Of a stretch of DNA of 64,000 nucleotides, positions 20,069 through 29,863 are shown one piece after another. The stretch is from Psychrobacter glaciei (GTDB lineage: Bacteria; Pseudomonadota; Gammaproteobacteria; Pseudomonadales; Moraxellaceae): the NCBI RefSeq assembly GCF_014652895.1, contig NZ_BMZR01000001.1, positions 124,001 through 188,000 of the forward strand. Direction: 5' to 3'. The notes below the pieces were generated by a model. The model saw only the letters and a program-made list of their open reading frames with translations, was not told the origin of the DNA and ran no database searches. The position numbers and the translations under genes are program-made. Every line of letters begins with the position of its first letter. The first letter of the stretch is position 1.

Positions 20069-20872
20069 ATGGCAGAAGCCCAGCTAAGTCTCAATCTGGA
20101 CATTAAGCATGATGCGAGTCTCAGTGACTTTGCCGGTCCCGGTTGGATGTCGATTATTGATGCAGTGCGGCAGCTACATGTCGGCCTGATTGGTCAGTTG
20201 TACCTGTTTGGCAGCCCCGCTACTGGCAAATCCCATTTACTATCCGCTATTTGTGAGTCTTTCATTGAGATGGACAAATCTGCGATTTGTTTGTCACTCA
20301 ACGAATTGATTCATGCCGATGTCCACGTGCTCTCATCTTTAGAGAACTTCGACCTTATCGCAATCGATGATTTGGAAGTGCTGGAGCAGAGCAGTCAATG
20401 GCAAGAAGCCTTATTCCATCTCATTAATCGCAGCCGTGAAGGTCAGCGCCAGCTATTATTTGCCGCTAATAAATCTGCCACTGACTTACCGTTTCAGCTG
20501 ACAGATCTGCTCACTCGTTTGGCACAAGCGCCTACCTTTAAAGTACCGAATGGTCACGATCTCGCTGACCGTCAAGCCTTGTTACAGTCTATCTTGCGTC
20601 GTCGCGGTTGGCAGTTTGATGAGCGTATTATCGATTATCTACTTATCGAAGGGCCGCATCGTATCGGTGCCATGATGGAGGTGCTCAATTACATCCAGCC
20701 GATGTTCTCAAACCTAGGGCGTAGTAATATCTCTAAGGCGGTAATCAGTGATGCTTTGCGTACGATTGATGAGCAAACGCTAGCGGCGGAGCTTGCAGAT
20801 ATTGCCCAAGAAACGCAAGTGGACAATGATGCCGCCAGTCAAGACCAACATACGATGCCACTCGATTTTTAA
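20069..20872 (+). CDS. hda: DnaA regulatory inactivator Hda
   Basis: Hda is a DnaA-like AAA+ protein that, bound to the DNA-loaded sliding clamp, promotes ATP hydrolysis by DnaA and prevents re-initiation. The N terminus carries the clamp-binding motif QLSLNL (residues 5-10). Walker A is GSPATGKS (48-55), Walker B is LIAIDD (Asp99-Asp100), and RLAQAPTFKV is in the lid/sensor region. It lacks a DNA-binding domain IV. The 267 residues include an acidic tail of about 35 beyond E. coli Hda, probably flexible. Confidence 0.93.
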   Translation: MAEAQLSLNLDIKHDASLSDFAGPGWMSIIDAVRQLHVGLIGQLYLFGSPATGKSHLLSAICESFIEMDKSAICLSLNELIHADVHVLSSLENFDLIAIDDLEVLEQSSQWQEALFHLINRSREGQRQLLFAANKSATDLPFQLTDLLTRLAQAPTFKVPNGHDLADRQALLQSILRRRGWQFDERIIDYLLIEGPHRIGAMMEVLNYIQPMFSNLGRSNISKAVISDALRTIDEQTLAAELADIAQETQVDNDAASQDQHTMPLDF

Positions 20873-20943
20873 TATTCAAAATGTAATTCATTTTATTCAA
20901 AATACCGCTGTTATCAATGCCTTTATTATCAATGGAACCACTT

Positions 20944-21651
20944 ATGAAAACCAATGCTTCTTTACTAAAAAAACTGACCATCAGCACCTTACTAATTAGT
21001 GCAGGATCGGTGTCTATGCTCTCACATGCTGCTGTTACTTTGCTCGTCGATGACTATATCAAGGTGACCGCCATTAATGGTCAAGAAGTTCAACAGAGTG
21101 CCTTTCAGCCATTGACCAAAAAATTCACTTTGCAGCCTGGTCAGCACGCTATCACCGCGAAATATGACCGACTGTATCAGTTACCTCGCGACGAACATGA
21201 TTATCTGCGTTCAGGAAATATTAGCGTGACAGCAGAGTTGGCAGACAATCAGACATACCGCTTGACCATGCCCAATCAACCAGAAAAATATGAAGCAGCC
21301 AAAGAGTATGCGGATCAACCAACCCTCGCAGTGCAGCAGAACAATACTATTGTCGCTAGTCAAAAAAGCATTGCAAACAACGACGGTGGTTTATTTGCTG
21401 GATTGGGCAAAGCGATAGGCGGTGTATTTGGTGGTAGCACTGATGCAGAATTACAAAACCAGCGTGCGATTGCGGCTATTGGTCAGCCATCAGTTACTGC
21501 CCAAAGCAACGTCAGCATAGCGCCAACGGCTCCTGTTAGACAGGCTACGAGTGTGAATACCTCTACCAACACGTTAGATGCATTTATGCAGGTTTGGCTA
21601 CAAGCAACCCCTGCAGAGCGCGAAAAAATGCGTCAGTGGATTCAACAGTAA
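20944..21651 (+). CDS. DUF2057 exported protein
   Basis: A 235-residue protein with a clear signal peptide (MKTNASLLKKLTISTLLIS, cleavage near SHA-A at about 30) and a DUF2057 (YccT-like) beta-rich domain at about 31-130, followed by a low-complexity Gln/Asn/Ser region. The start at 20944 is preferred to the frame's first ATG at 20917, because it places positive charges directly before the hydrophobic core. The periplasmic DUF2057 family is poorly understood; E. coli YccT affects curli. A terminator follows. Confidence 0.8.
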   Translation: MKTNASLLKKLTISTLLISAGSVSMLSHAAVTLLVDDYIKVTAINGQEVQQSAFQPLTKKFTLQPGQHAITAKYDRLYQLPRDEHDYLRSGNISVTAELADNQTYRLTMPNQPEKYEAAKEYADQPTLAVQQNNTIVASQKSIANNDGGLFAGLGKAIGGVFGGSTDAELQNQRAIAAIGQPSVTAQSNVSIAPTAPVRQATSVNTSTNTLDAFMQVWLQATPAEREKMRQWIQQ

Positions 21652-21693
21652 ATCAATACTCTATAAAGTATTGATAATAATAAAAAATTATTG

Positions 21694-21730
21694 ACAATAA
21701 AAAGCACCCATATCGGGTGCTTTTTATTGT
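21694..21730. terminator. Bidirectional terminator
   Basis: ACAATAAAAAGCACCC and GGGTGCTTTTTATTGT form a long stem with a short loop, between the convergent DUF2057 gene and dps. Confidence 0.9.
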
Positions 21731-21773
21731 TCTACATTCGACTATTATTTAAATTATCGTGATCTGATGGTTA

Positions 21774-22259
21774 TTAACCCAAAAAAGCGTTGTACATCCA
21801 GATCAGCTTTTCTTGCTCTTGCACATAGGCATCTACGAGGTCAGCGGTGCCTTGATCTTCACTTTCTGCTGCCAACGCTGATACTTTACGTTGCTCTACA
21901 ATCAGCTCTTGTAGGCCAGTTACTACGCCTTTCACACAAGTATTGCCATCTTTGACGTTTTTATCTTCTTTGATACTCGTATGCTGAGTAAAGTCGCTAT
22001 ACGCGTGGAGTGGGGTACCACCTAACGTCAAGATACGCTCAGCGATTTCATCGATTTGTACTTGTAGGCTGGTATACAGCGCTTCAAACTGTGGGTGCAA
22101 AGTAAAGAAATGCTCACCTTTGACATTCCAGTGGTAACCACGGACGTTGATATAGAACATGTGATAGCTTGATAGTAAGCTATTAAGCTCAGTGATTACA
22201 GCGCTCATATCTGCTTTTTCTAGGCCGATTTGGTTAGTAGCGTTATTAGAGTTACTCAT
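21774..22259 (-). CDS. dps: Dps ferritin-like DNA-protection protein
   Basis: Dps forms a dodecamer that oxidises Fe(II) with peroxide, stores iron and can bind DNA. The inter-subunit ferroxidase residues have the right spacing: His43 in GYHWNVKG, His55, Glu59, Asp70 and Glu74 in DEIAERI. The 161 residues match the family. The N-terminal tail is rather acidic and short in lysines, so strong DNA binding through the tail is less certain. It is convergent with the DUF2057 gene, and its upstream region is AT-rich. Confidence 0.95.
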   Translation of the reverse strand: MSNSNNATNQIGLEKADMSAVITELNSLLSSYHMFYINVRGYHWNVKGEHFFTLHPQFEALYTSLQVQIDEIAERILTLGGTPLHAYSDFTQHTSIKEDKNVKDGNTCVKGVVTGLQELIVEQRKVSALAAESEDQGTADLVDAYVQEQEKLIWMYNAFLG

Positions 22260-22452
22260 AATATTATCCTTATAGTGTGAGTGTGGTTATACGGGATTAA
22301 ATAAAGAAGAGTAGTTCTAGTCAATCAATATATAAAATATATCAATGTAAGCTCTATCTCTTCCTTTGATGCTTATAATAATAGCAAACTATTACTAATA
22401 AGTTAAATTTAATAAATACAATTTTATGATTTATTTTATAAAACTATAATTG

Positions 22453-22493
22453 GCTCTCTCTACCATTACTATATCTCTCTACCATTACTATAA
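22453..22493. repeat. 19-bp direct repeat, two copies
   Basis: TCTCTACCATTACTATA occurs twice with a period of 19 bases, between dps and the YcxB-like gene. It is a simple tandem duplication with no evident function. Confidence 0.6.
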
Positions 22494-22517
22494 ATGATAG
22501 AGAAATGCTTACCTTCA

Positions 22518-23177
22518 TTATGCTGGTGGCTGCAAGTTTTCAGGGTTTAATCCTTTAACGGGGATTACTTCTTGCAAATGCTGACGTACCGTATCAATAG
22601 GAAATTTTTGTGCTTGTAGACGTTTAGGGACAATCTGACTGCCTTGTTGACCTTTCATCTCAAACATCATAAAGATATAGTCGTCTGTTTCATCCCAGCT
22701 TTTGATAGCAGTCCAAGGTATAACGGCTTGTTGAGTGTTGCTCGCGCGCATTTGCATGCCACGCATTTGTGAGTTTTTCATCATATCAGGTTGATTGACG
22801 GGCATTGCCATCACTAAGCCATGCTTTTGTACACCCAACTTCATTTGGCGCATTTCATCTGGCATCTCTTGATCTGCCACTTGTTTTTCGAACTCTCTTT
22901 TGACGTACCATTTAAAACCTAAAGTGCGAACCAACAGATAAACCACCACTGAAACCAACATGACCCAAAAGATAATCGTGGAATAGCCGGTGACAAAGAT
23001 TAACCCTGCAATGGCTAGTACCACCACCACCGCCATGATGATCCACTCTTTGGTCTTTAAACTTGATAGACCAAATGAAGGGCTGGCACTGGCAAACAGT
23101 TCATACTGTGCTTGGTGAAATTCAGCCTCAGTCAGGTTTAAGGCGACAGGTTGGAGCGTGTAAGGATACAGAGCCAT
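22518..23177 (-). CDS. YcxB-like membrane protein
   Basis: A 219-residue protein with two adjacent TM helices at about 45-88 and a C-terminal YcxB-like domain (IPWTAIKSWDETDDYIFMMF, then IVPKRLQAQKFP). The family is a membrane-linked PH-like beta fold of unknown role. A methionine- and glutamine-rich stretch (MMKNSQMRGMQMR) at about 131-143 is unusual. It is divergent from serS. Confidence 0.75.
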   Translation of the reverse strand: MALYPYTLQPVALNLTEAEFHQAQYELFASASPSFGLSSLKTKEWIIMAVVVVLAIAGLIFVTGYSTIIFWVMLVSVVVYLLVRTLGFKWYVKREFEKQVADQEMPDEMRQMKLGVQKHGLVMAMPVNQPDMMKNSQMRGMQMRASNTQQAVIPWTAIKSWDETDDYIFMMFEMKGQQGSQIVPKRLQAQKFPIDTVRQHLQEVIPVKGLNPENLQPPA

Positions 23178-23616
23178 AAAGGTTTCTCAAATACTTGTGT
23201 TAAAAGTGTTGGATTTAAATCGCCAAAGTGGAGCAGCTATGCGGTACTTGGCTGAAAATGTAAGAAAGGTATGCGCTTATCTTACCGAAAAGTATTCCTA
23301 AATGAAACATATAAGCAGGTCTGTTCGCTGATAGAGGCGATATTAATGGCATTAATAGAGAGGGGCGAGGCTTATTGGGGTGAGCTGAACGTTAGGCCAT
23401 GTATTTAAGACAAATGTGATTTTCTATAGATAATAAAAGTAATAGATGAGAACTTAGTCAAAAGTAGCCAAAACATGGTCAAATCTGCTGCGTCTTGGTA
23501 TTATAGCGGCTACAAGATATATTGATGCAAAACATAGCGGCGCAGGCATTAAGCGATTATTATATTAATAATATTTTTAACCCTTTTACTCACCTTTAGT
23601 GTTACAGGCAACTATT
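23178..23616. other. Divergent intergenic region upstream of serS
   Basis: About 440 bases between the divergent YcxB-like gene and serS. No gene is seen. I looked for a T-box or leader hairpin before serS and found none that I could defend. Confidence 0.35.
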
Positions 23617-24903
23617 ATGATTGATGCAAAACTCTTACGCGGCGATTTAAACGATTTACAACAGCAACTGGCCACTCGTGGTTATGCACTTGACATGGAT
23701 TTTTGGCAAACCGTTGAGTCAGAACGTAAATCTTTGCAGATCAAAACTGAAGAGTTGCAGTCGCGCCGTAATGCTGGTGCTAAGCAAGTAGGCGCGCTAA
23801 AAAAATCAGGCGAAGATGCCAGTGAGCTATTGGCTGAGATGCAAAGTGTCAGCGGTGAGATTAAAGCTGCTGAAGATGAACTGCGCACTTTGCAGGAACG
23901 CATCACCAAAGCTGGCATGCAAATCCCTAATATTCCAGCAGCCGATGTGCCAGTGGGTACGTCAGAAGATGATAATGTAGAAGTGCGCAAGTGGGGCACG
24001 CCGCGTACGTTTGATTTTGAGATTCAAGATCACACTTATATTGGTGAGACACTTGGTATGCTTGATTTTGAAGCGGCGACCAAGCTGACTGGCAGTCGCT
24101 TTAATGTGCTAAAAGGACAATTGGCGCAGATGCATCGCGCACTGATTCAATTCATGCTCAATACCCATACTATGAAATACGGTTATCTTGAGACCTATGT
24201 TCCTTATATTGTGAATTCAGACAGCCTCAAAGGTACAGGGCAATTGCCTAAGTTTGAAGATGATTTATTTAAATTGAAAAATCATACTAATAACGAAGAT
24301 ATGGACTTTTATTTGATTCCTACCGCCGAAGTGCCAATGACCAACTTGGTACGTGGCGAGCGTTTGGATATTAGCGAGCTGCCACTTAAGTTTACCGCGC
24401 ATACGCCTTGTTTCCGTAGTGAGGCAGGCTCACATGGCCGTGATACTCGTGGCCTGATCCGTCAGCATCAGTTTGAAAAGGTTGAAATGGTCAATATTGC
24501 CACGGCTGAGCAGTCTGACGAATTGCTAGAGGCAATGACAGGACAGGCCGAATATATCTTGCAGCAGCTTAATCTGCCATACCGCACCGTTCAGTTATGT
24601 ACGAGTGATATGGGTTTTGCCGCACAAAAGACTTATGACATCGAAGTATGGTTACCGAGCCAAGATACCTATCGCGAAATCTCTAGCTGCTCTAACTGCG
24701 GTGATTTCCAAGCGCGCCGCATGGGTACGCGTGTCAAAGACGGCAAGCAAACCAGTTTGGCTCATACTTTGAACGGTTCAGGCTTGGCCGTCGGTCGTAC
24801 ACTATTGGCTGTCATGGAAAACCATCAAAACGCAGATGGCAGTATCAATATTCCAGAAGTATTGCGTCCGTTTATGGGCGGTGCGGAAAGAATAGAAGTT
24901 TGA
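23617..24903 (+). CDS. serS: Seryl-tRNA synthetase
   Basis: SerRS charges tRNA-Ser with serine. The N-terminal antiparallel coiled coil (about 25-100) that grips the long variable arm is followed by the class II catalytic core with motif 2 [14 protein letters not shown] and motif 3 [12 protein letters not shown]. The start ATG gives [11 protein letters not shown], the usual beginning; an upstream GTG at 23599 would add six residues without a better ribosome site. The 428 residues match the family. Two tRNA-Ser(UGA) genes lie at 44 kb. Confidence 0.96.
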   Translation: MIDAKLLRGDLNDLQQQLATRGYALDMDFWQTVESERKSLQIKTEELQSRRNAGAKQVGALKKSGEDASELLAEMQSVSGEIKAAEDELRTLQERITKAGMQIPNIPAADVPVGTSEDDNVEVRKWGTPRTFDFEIQDHTYIGETLGMLDFEAATKLTGSRFNVLKGQLAQMHRALIQFMLNTHTMKYGYLETYVPYIVNSDSLKGTGQLPKFEDDLFKLKNHTNNEDMDFYLIPTAEVPMTNLVRGERLDISELPLKFTAHTPCFRSEAGSHGRDTRGLIRQHQFEKVEMVNIATAEQSDELLEAMTGQAEYILQQLNLPYRTVQLCTSDMGFAAQKTYDIEVWLPSQDTYREISSCSNCGDFQARRMGTRVKDGKQTSLAHTLNGSGLAVGRTLLAVMENHQNADGSINIPEVLRPFMGGAERIEV

Positions 24904-24916
24904 TAATAGTAACGTC

Positions 24917-25297
24917 ATGAAGGCATTGTCTATAATTGATCAGCTCAATTACTCACAATATCTCATCCACGGTCAAAGTAGTGGCGACAATTTGTTAGGC
25001 TTTGAAATAGATGCCAATGTCTATTTCTGTTGTATGGAAAATAATCTTGGTTGCGACTTTTTTTATCAAGAGCGCCATGATGATGCAAATTGTATGCTCA
25101 CGTTGTGTTGCAAATTTGCGCACAATGTAAGCCATCAGCAAATAGCAGATTATCTAGAGGAGAAATGGCTTCAGTATATTTGCTATCAAGAATTTGAGAA
25201 ACATTATATTGAAGTCGTTAACAATCAGTTGATTTTTTATTATGTGACCCGATCAATTTCTGGACTAGGGGTAACAGGGAAAATTGTTGCCACTTAG
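24917..25297 (+). CDS. Small hypothetical protein between serS and tkt
   Basis: A 126-residue soluble protein beginning 13 bases after the serS stop and ending 93 bases before the tkt start. It is rich in aromatic residues, Cys and Asn, with CxxxxxxxC pairs (FCCMENNLGC, LTLCC) but no zinc-finger spacing I recognise. It has no signal or TM segment. Base composition is somewhat more AT-rich than serS and tkt, which suggests later insertion. Family and function unknown. Confidence 0.6.
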   Translation: MKALSIIDQLNYSQYLIHGQSSGDNLLGFEIDANVYFCCMENNLGCDFFYQERHDDANCMLTLCCKFAHNVSHQQIADYLEEKWLQYICYQEFEKHYIEVVNNQLIFYYVTRSISGLGVTGKIVAT

Positions 25298-25390
25298 TTT
25301 ATAATGAGCCATCTATTCCAGTATCTAAGCAAATTTAGTTCAATAACTTTTTTCAATCAAACAAACTCTCCTTTAATCTTAGGACACTCT

Positions 25391-27388
25391 ATGCCAGCTC
25401 CAATTAGCGAACGTAAATTAGCCAATGCCATTCGTGTACTGTCGTTTGACGCGGTACAAAAAGCCAACTCTGGTCATCCAGGTGCTCCGATGGGCATGGC
25501 TGATATTGCTGAAGTTCTGTGGCGCAAGTTTTTGAAGCACAACCCAACCGATCCACAATGGCACAACCGTGACCGCTTTGTCTTATCGAATGGCCATGGC
25601 TCAATGCTTATTTATTCATTGCTACATTTATCTGGTTATGATGTCAGCGTTGATGATCTTAAGGGTTTCCGCCAGCTGCATTCAAAAACCCCAGGTCATC
25701 CTGAGCTTGGTTATACACCAGGTGTTGAGACAACTACTGGCCCACTAGGTCAAGGTATTGCTAATGCCGTTGGTTTTGCAATCGCTGAAAAAACTTTAGC
25801 GGCGCAGTTCAATCGTGAAGGCCATAACGTCGTAGACCATAACACCTATGCATTCTTAGGCGATGGTTGCTTGATGGAAGGTATCAGTCATGAAGTTTGC
25901 TCATTGGCTGGCACGTTAGGTCTTGGTAAGCTGGTCTTCTTCTATGATGACAATGGTATCTCAATCGACGGTAATGTCGAAGGCTGGTTTACTGATGATA
26001 CGCAAGCGCGTTTTGAGTCTTATGGCTGGCAAGTTATCAAAGTAGATGGTCATGATGCCGATGCTATTACTCAAGCAACTGAACAAGCGCTTAAAGAGAC
26101 TGCTAAACCAAGTCTTCTGATTTGCAAAACCACGATTGGCGCGGGCAGCCCGAACAAACAGGGTCTAGCAGCTAGTCATGGTGCGCCGTTAGGTGATGAC
26201 GAAATCGCCTTGACTCGTGATGCATTGTCTTGGAAGCATGCGCCATTTGAATTAGATGACGAAATCTATGAAGCGTGGGATGCTAAAGCCAAAGGCGACG
26301 TACAACAGAAAAACTGGGAAGCTGACTTTGACGCGTACAAGAAAGCCTATCCTGAACTGGCATCTGAGTTGTTACGCCGTCTAAATGGTGATTTGCCTGC
26401 TGATTTTGATAACCAAGCACAAGCCTATATTCAGCAAACGCAAGAAGCGGGCGGCGATGTCGCTAGCCGTAAAGCCAGTCAAAACGCTATCAATACCTTA
26501 CAGCCATTATTACCAGAATTGCTAGGTGGTTCAGCGGATTTAGCTGGCTCGAACCTTACGCTATTCAAAGGCGCAAAAGGCATCGAAAAAGACGCTGATG
26601 GCAACTATATTTATTATGGCGTACGCGAGTTCGGTATGACCGCGATTGCCAATGGTATCGCATTGCATGGCGGCTTTATCCCTTACGTAGCAACGTTCCT
26701 GATGTTTATGGAATACGCACGTAACGCCGTACGCATGGGCGCATTGATGAAGCAGCGCGTCATCCATGTCTATACGCATGACTCTATCGGTCTGGGTGAA
26801 GATGGCCCAACGCATCAGCCAGTTGAGCAATTGACTAGCCTACGTACCACGCCAAATCTACGCACATGGCGTCCGTGTGATGCGACTGAATCTGCTAGTG
26901 CTTGGGTAGAAGCAATCAAGTCTGAAAATAACCCATCAGCATTGATCTTTAGTCGTCAGAGCTTGCCACATCAAGCACGTGACAGCGAGCAAGTAGCGAA
27001 CATCACCAAAGGTGGTTATGTACTTGCGAAAGAGCAGGGCGAGCTACAAGCTATTATCATCGCGACTGGTTCAGAAGTTGGCCTAGCGATGGAAGCGTAT
27101 GAAGCGTTGAGCGCAAATGGTGTTGGCGTCCGTGTGGTGTCTATGCCATGTGCAGAGATTTTCGTTGAGCAAGATGCTAGCTATCGTGAAGCGGTATTGC
27201 CTGCCAATATCCGTGCCCGCGTCGCAGTCGAAGCGGCGCATGTAGATTACTGGTATAAGTTCGTTGGTCTAGATGGCAAAGTCATCGGTATGACCACTTA
27301 TGGCGAATCTGCTCCTGCAGATCAGTTATACAAAGAGTTTGGTATTACGACTGACGCTGTGGTTGAAGCGGTAAATAGTTTGGTGTAA
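25391..27388 (+). CDS. tkt: Transketolase
   Basis: Transketolase moves two-carbon units between sugar phosphates in the pentose phosphate pathway, using thiamine diphosphate. The N-terminal region has [13 protein letters not shown]. The ThDP/Mg site lies near [12 protein letters not shown], and the central transketolase signature [13 protein letters not shown] is intact. The start is set at [15 protein letters not shown] with AGGA 7 bases before, giving the standard 665 residues; an in-frame ATG at 25304 would add 29 atypical residues. A terminator follows at 27412. Confidence 0.96.
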   Translation: MPAPISERKLANAIRVLSFDAVQKANSGHPGAPMGMADIAEVLWRKFLKHNPTDPQWHNRDRFVLSNGHGSMLIYSLLHLSGYDVSVDDLKGFRQLHSKTPGHPELGYTPGVETTTGPLGQGIANAVGFAIAEKTLAAQFNREGHNVVDHNTYAFLGDGCLMEGISHEVCSLAGTLGLGKLVFFYDDNGISIDGNVEGWFTDDTQARFESYGWQVIKVDGHDADAITQATEQALKETAKPSLLICKTTIGAGSPNKQGLAASHGAPLGDDEIALTRDALSWKHAPFELDDEIYEAWDAKAKGDVQQKNWEADFDAYKKAYPELASELLRRLNGDLPADFDNQAQAYIQQTQEAGGDVASRKASQNAINTLQPLLPELLGGSADLAGSNLTLFKGAKGIEKDADGNYIYYGVREFGMTAIANGIALHGGFIPYVATFLMFMEYARNAVRMGALMKQRVIHVYTHDSIGLGEDGPTHQPVEQLTSLRTTPNLRTWRPCDATESASAWVEAIKSENNPSALIFSRQSLPHQARDSEQVANITKGGYVLAKEQGELQAIIIATGSEVGLAMEAYEALSANGVGVRVVSMPCAEIFVEQDASYREAVLPANIRARVAVEAAHVDYWYKFVGLDGKVIGMTTYGESAPADQLYKEFGITTDAVVEAVNSLV

Positions 27389-27411
27389 TAAACCTAACTA
27401 AGTTAATGTTT

Positions 27412-27448
27412 AAAAAAAGAGCCACTAGAGAAATCTGGTGGCTTTTTT
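27412..27448 (+). terminator. Terminator after tkt
   Basis: AGCCAC and GTGGCT arms with a 12-base loop, an A-run before and T-run after. Confidence 0.75.
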
Positions 27449-27531
27449 TATCTAAAATAAAATTATTACGATGAATTAGTATATATAGTAATATTTACAT
27501 TCCTGCAAACTTGAGAATATTGGTGTTAAAT

Positions 27532-28686
27532 ATGAGTAAAGATAAGCCTAGTTGTTTACTTGTTTTAGATGCAAATATTCTAATAAAGGATTTTTGGTGG
27601 AAGAGCGAAACATTTAATTATTTACAAGATAGAATGTTTTTGCTTCATGCGCTTGTAATTCCTGAAATTTCTCTTGAGGAGTCTAAAGAGCATCTAATTA
27701 GACGCGCTCAAGACCTGAAGGTTCGAATGGATGAAAAACCAGAGTCTGACAGATTACTTGGTCAGTATCGAAACCTTTACAACAGATCTTATTACAGTAC
27801 TGAGTCTCCCGAAGAGCTAGGAGATCGTTATGAGAAGTATATTATCGAAAGGCTAAATAGCTTTAATGGTTTTATTGCAAATAACGCTCAAGTGAATATG
27901 GAAGATATACTAAAACGCTCCATAAAAAGAATAAAACCATTTAATAAAGGAGATAAGGGGTTCAGGGATACTATCTTATGGTTAAGTGTAATAGAGTTAG
28001 TAAAAAAATATCAAAAAGTTTCTTTTGTCTCTGAAAACATTAATGACTTTGCTGATAAATCTAGTTTTTCTCTGCATGTAGAGTTAGAAAAAGAGCTTCA
28101 AGAGCATTTGCCTGAACATGTAAACTTTTTCTATTTCAAGAGTTTAGATGCATTTTCTGCTCAAATGGATAAAGATAAATCTGCTGGAGCTAAAGCCTTT
28201 GGTAAAGCACTAATGATGGGTGGTTATAAGAAGTTCGAGCTAATTAGCTGGTTGACAGATAATTTAGTCGAAAAATTTTCTGAAAGTAGTATAGATGATT
28301 TTGATGGGGTGCAATGGGCTGGCTTACCCTACTGGGCTGAAGCACCAAGGCTTATCGATGTGGAAGAATTAATAGGTATTGAAACATACCGTGAAAAATT
28401 TATTTCTGAAGATGTGGTAGAGTTCTATATTGATATTGCATTAGTAGGTTTGTTCGCCTGCATGATCTTAACCGATAATTGGAAAGGCATAGTTTTTCAC
28501 AATCAAGTTGAGATGATAAGTGCAACAGATTATTGGACTAACGTAAATATTAGGTCTATAGGTGCTTTTGTTATAAAACTAACTTTCGATATTAAAAGTG
28601 AAGAAGTATTAAGTTTCTATGGAGTTCCTCTTGAAAGTGATTTCGAGAAAGCGCTTGAAGCCATAGAAATTATGATAGAGGATTAA
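27532..28686 (+). CDS. PIN-domain protein (DUF4935-like), putative RNase
   Basis: The N-terminal half (about residues 8-180) is a PIN-like nuclease fold with its acidic set: Asp13 in LLVLDANIL, Glu45/Glu49/Glu50 in PEISLEE, Asp146 in KGFRDTILW and Asp172 in FVSENINDF. The C-terminal half (about 200-384) is unassigned. PIN proteins with this layout are usually metal-dependent RNases in stress or defence loci. Base composition is markedly AT-rich against tkt and dpp, suggesting horizontal gain. The start ATG at 27532 is preferred over TTG at 27511. The NERD gene follows 100 bases later on the same strand; no antitoxin-like gene is adjacent. Confidence 0.78.
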   Translation: MSKDKPSCLLVLDANILIKDFWWKSETFNYLQDRMFLLHALVIPEISLEESKEHLIRRAQDLKVRMDEKPESDRLLGQYRNLYNRSYYSTESPEELGDRYEKYIIERLNSFNGFIANNAQVNMEDILKRSIKRIKPFNKGDKGFRDTILWLSVIELVKKYQKVSFVSENINDFADKSSFSLHVELEKELQEHLPEHVNFFYFKSLDAFSAQMDKDKSAGAKAFGKALMMGGYKKFELISWLTDNLVEKFSESSIDDFDGVQWAGLPYWAEAPRLIDVEELIGIETYREKFISEDVVEFYIDIALVGLFACMILTDNWKGIVFHNQVEMISATDYWTNVNIRSIGAFVIKLTFDIKSEEVLSFYGVPLESDFEKALEAIEIMIED

Positions 28687-28786
28687 AGAAGTTAACAAGC
28701 TTATCAGTTGACTTTAAAAGTACAAGGAGTGATATGCATATTGATCGGGAAGCAAAATTTACAAGGTTTACTTTGAGATTTCTGCT

Positions 28787-29851
28787 ATGTCCCTAAAATC
28801 CAGTTTTAAAGGTTTCCTAGGCGAGACCGTTATCAACGTCGCCATGTGGTTAAAACTAGAAAAAAGCATTTACCACCGATTAAACGGTATTACCTTGCCA
28901 AGAGCCAACGGTGGTAGTACCCAAATCGACCATATCATCGTCTCTGTATACGGCATCTTTGTCATCGAAACCAAAAACTATAAAGGCTGGATATATGGTA
29001 GCGAAAGCCAAAGACAGTGGACACAAGCTTTCCCAAATGGCAGTAAATACAAATTCCAAAACCCACTGCTTCAAAATTATCTGCACATCAAGACGCTCGC
29101 AGATTTATTAGGGTTGGAGCTGAGCTATTTTCATTCGATGATTGCCTTCATTGGTGAGTGCGAGTTAAAAACCCGTGATGAGTTACCCGAAAACGTATTG
29201 ACGAGTGGAATGGCGTCTTATGTTAAGAAAAAGCAGGATGAAATACTGACTGAAGACGAGGTTAAGTCCATCGTTGAGCAGATTAACAGCAACAGGTTTA
29301 GTAAGTCATGGCGCACCAATCGAGAGCATAAAGCCTATCTAAAAGACAAGCATAGCCCGTCAAACAAGCAGCCTAGCGGTAACGCTGATGATAAACCAGT
29401 TGATAAAGTGGCTAATAAGCCTAAACCAGAGCCGATAGTAAAAGAAACCGCTAAACGAGCCACGCTGAAAAGTAGAGAAGTGCTGCAATGGTCTGGTCAG
29501 ACTGAGATTGAATCTAACGAATTAATAACTGACAGTATGAATACTCAGCAGGCAAACACACCATATGATATGGCTAATAAAGTGTTTCTTACACCGTTTG
29601 AAGTTATGGAGCCTGAGTTATCGGGCAATGATTTTGAAACGGCTGAATGTGAGATTGTCACGTCTGATAGCACCAATCTTAAAGCTGTTGAGCAAACCAG
29701 TTATACAGCTGTTACAGAGCAAGTACCCACCTGTCCAAGATGTCAGGGTGAGATGGTCAAACGTGTTGCCAAAAAAGGCGCACATCTTGGTCAGGAATTT
29801 TACGGTTGTTGTCAGTTTCCTAAGTGTCGCGGCGTGGTGAATATTGATTAA
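28787..29851 (+). CDS. NERD-domain nuclease-like protein with C-terminal zinc finger
   Basis: This 354-residue protein starts with a NERD (nuclease-related) domain, about 5-125. Its restriction-fold residues are visible: Glu13, Asp48 in TQIDHII, and Glu61/Lys63 in VIETKN. A low-complexity Lys/Pro linker (about 195-245) leads to a C-terminal topoisomerase-type zinc finger (Cys316, Cys319, Cys341 or Cys342, Cys347). This suggests a DNA-acting enzyme. It lies between the PIN gene and the convergent dpp operon, with only 12 bases to the dppF stop. Confidence 0.85.
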   Translation: MSLKSSFKGFLGETVINVAMWLKLEKSIYHRLNGITLPRANGGSTQIDHIIVSVYGIFVIETKNYKGWIYGSESQRQWTQAFPNGSKYKFQNPLLQNYLHIKTLADLLGLELSYFHSMIAFIGECELKTRDELPENVLTSGMASYVKKKQDEILTEDEVKSIVEQINSNRFSKSWRTNREHKAYLKDKHSPSNKQPSGNADDKPVDKVANKPKPEPIVKETAKRATLKSREVLQWSGQTEIESNELITDSMNTQQANTPYDMANKVFLTPFEVMEPELSGNDFETAECEIVTSDSTNLKAVEQTSYTAVTEQVPTCPRCQGEMVKRVAKKGAHLGQEFYGCCQFPKCRGVVNID

Positions 29852-29863
29852 TCGTTAATCATC

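Noticed and set aside
25304..25390. Longer start for transketolase
   Set aside because: AGGA sits 7 bases before the ATG at 25391 and the extra 29 residues match nothing in the family.
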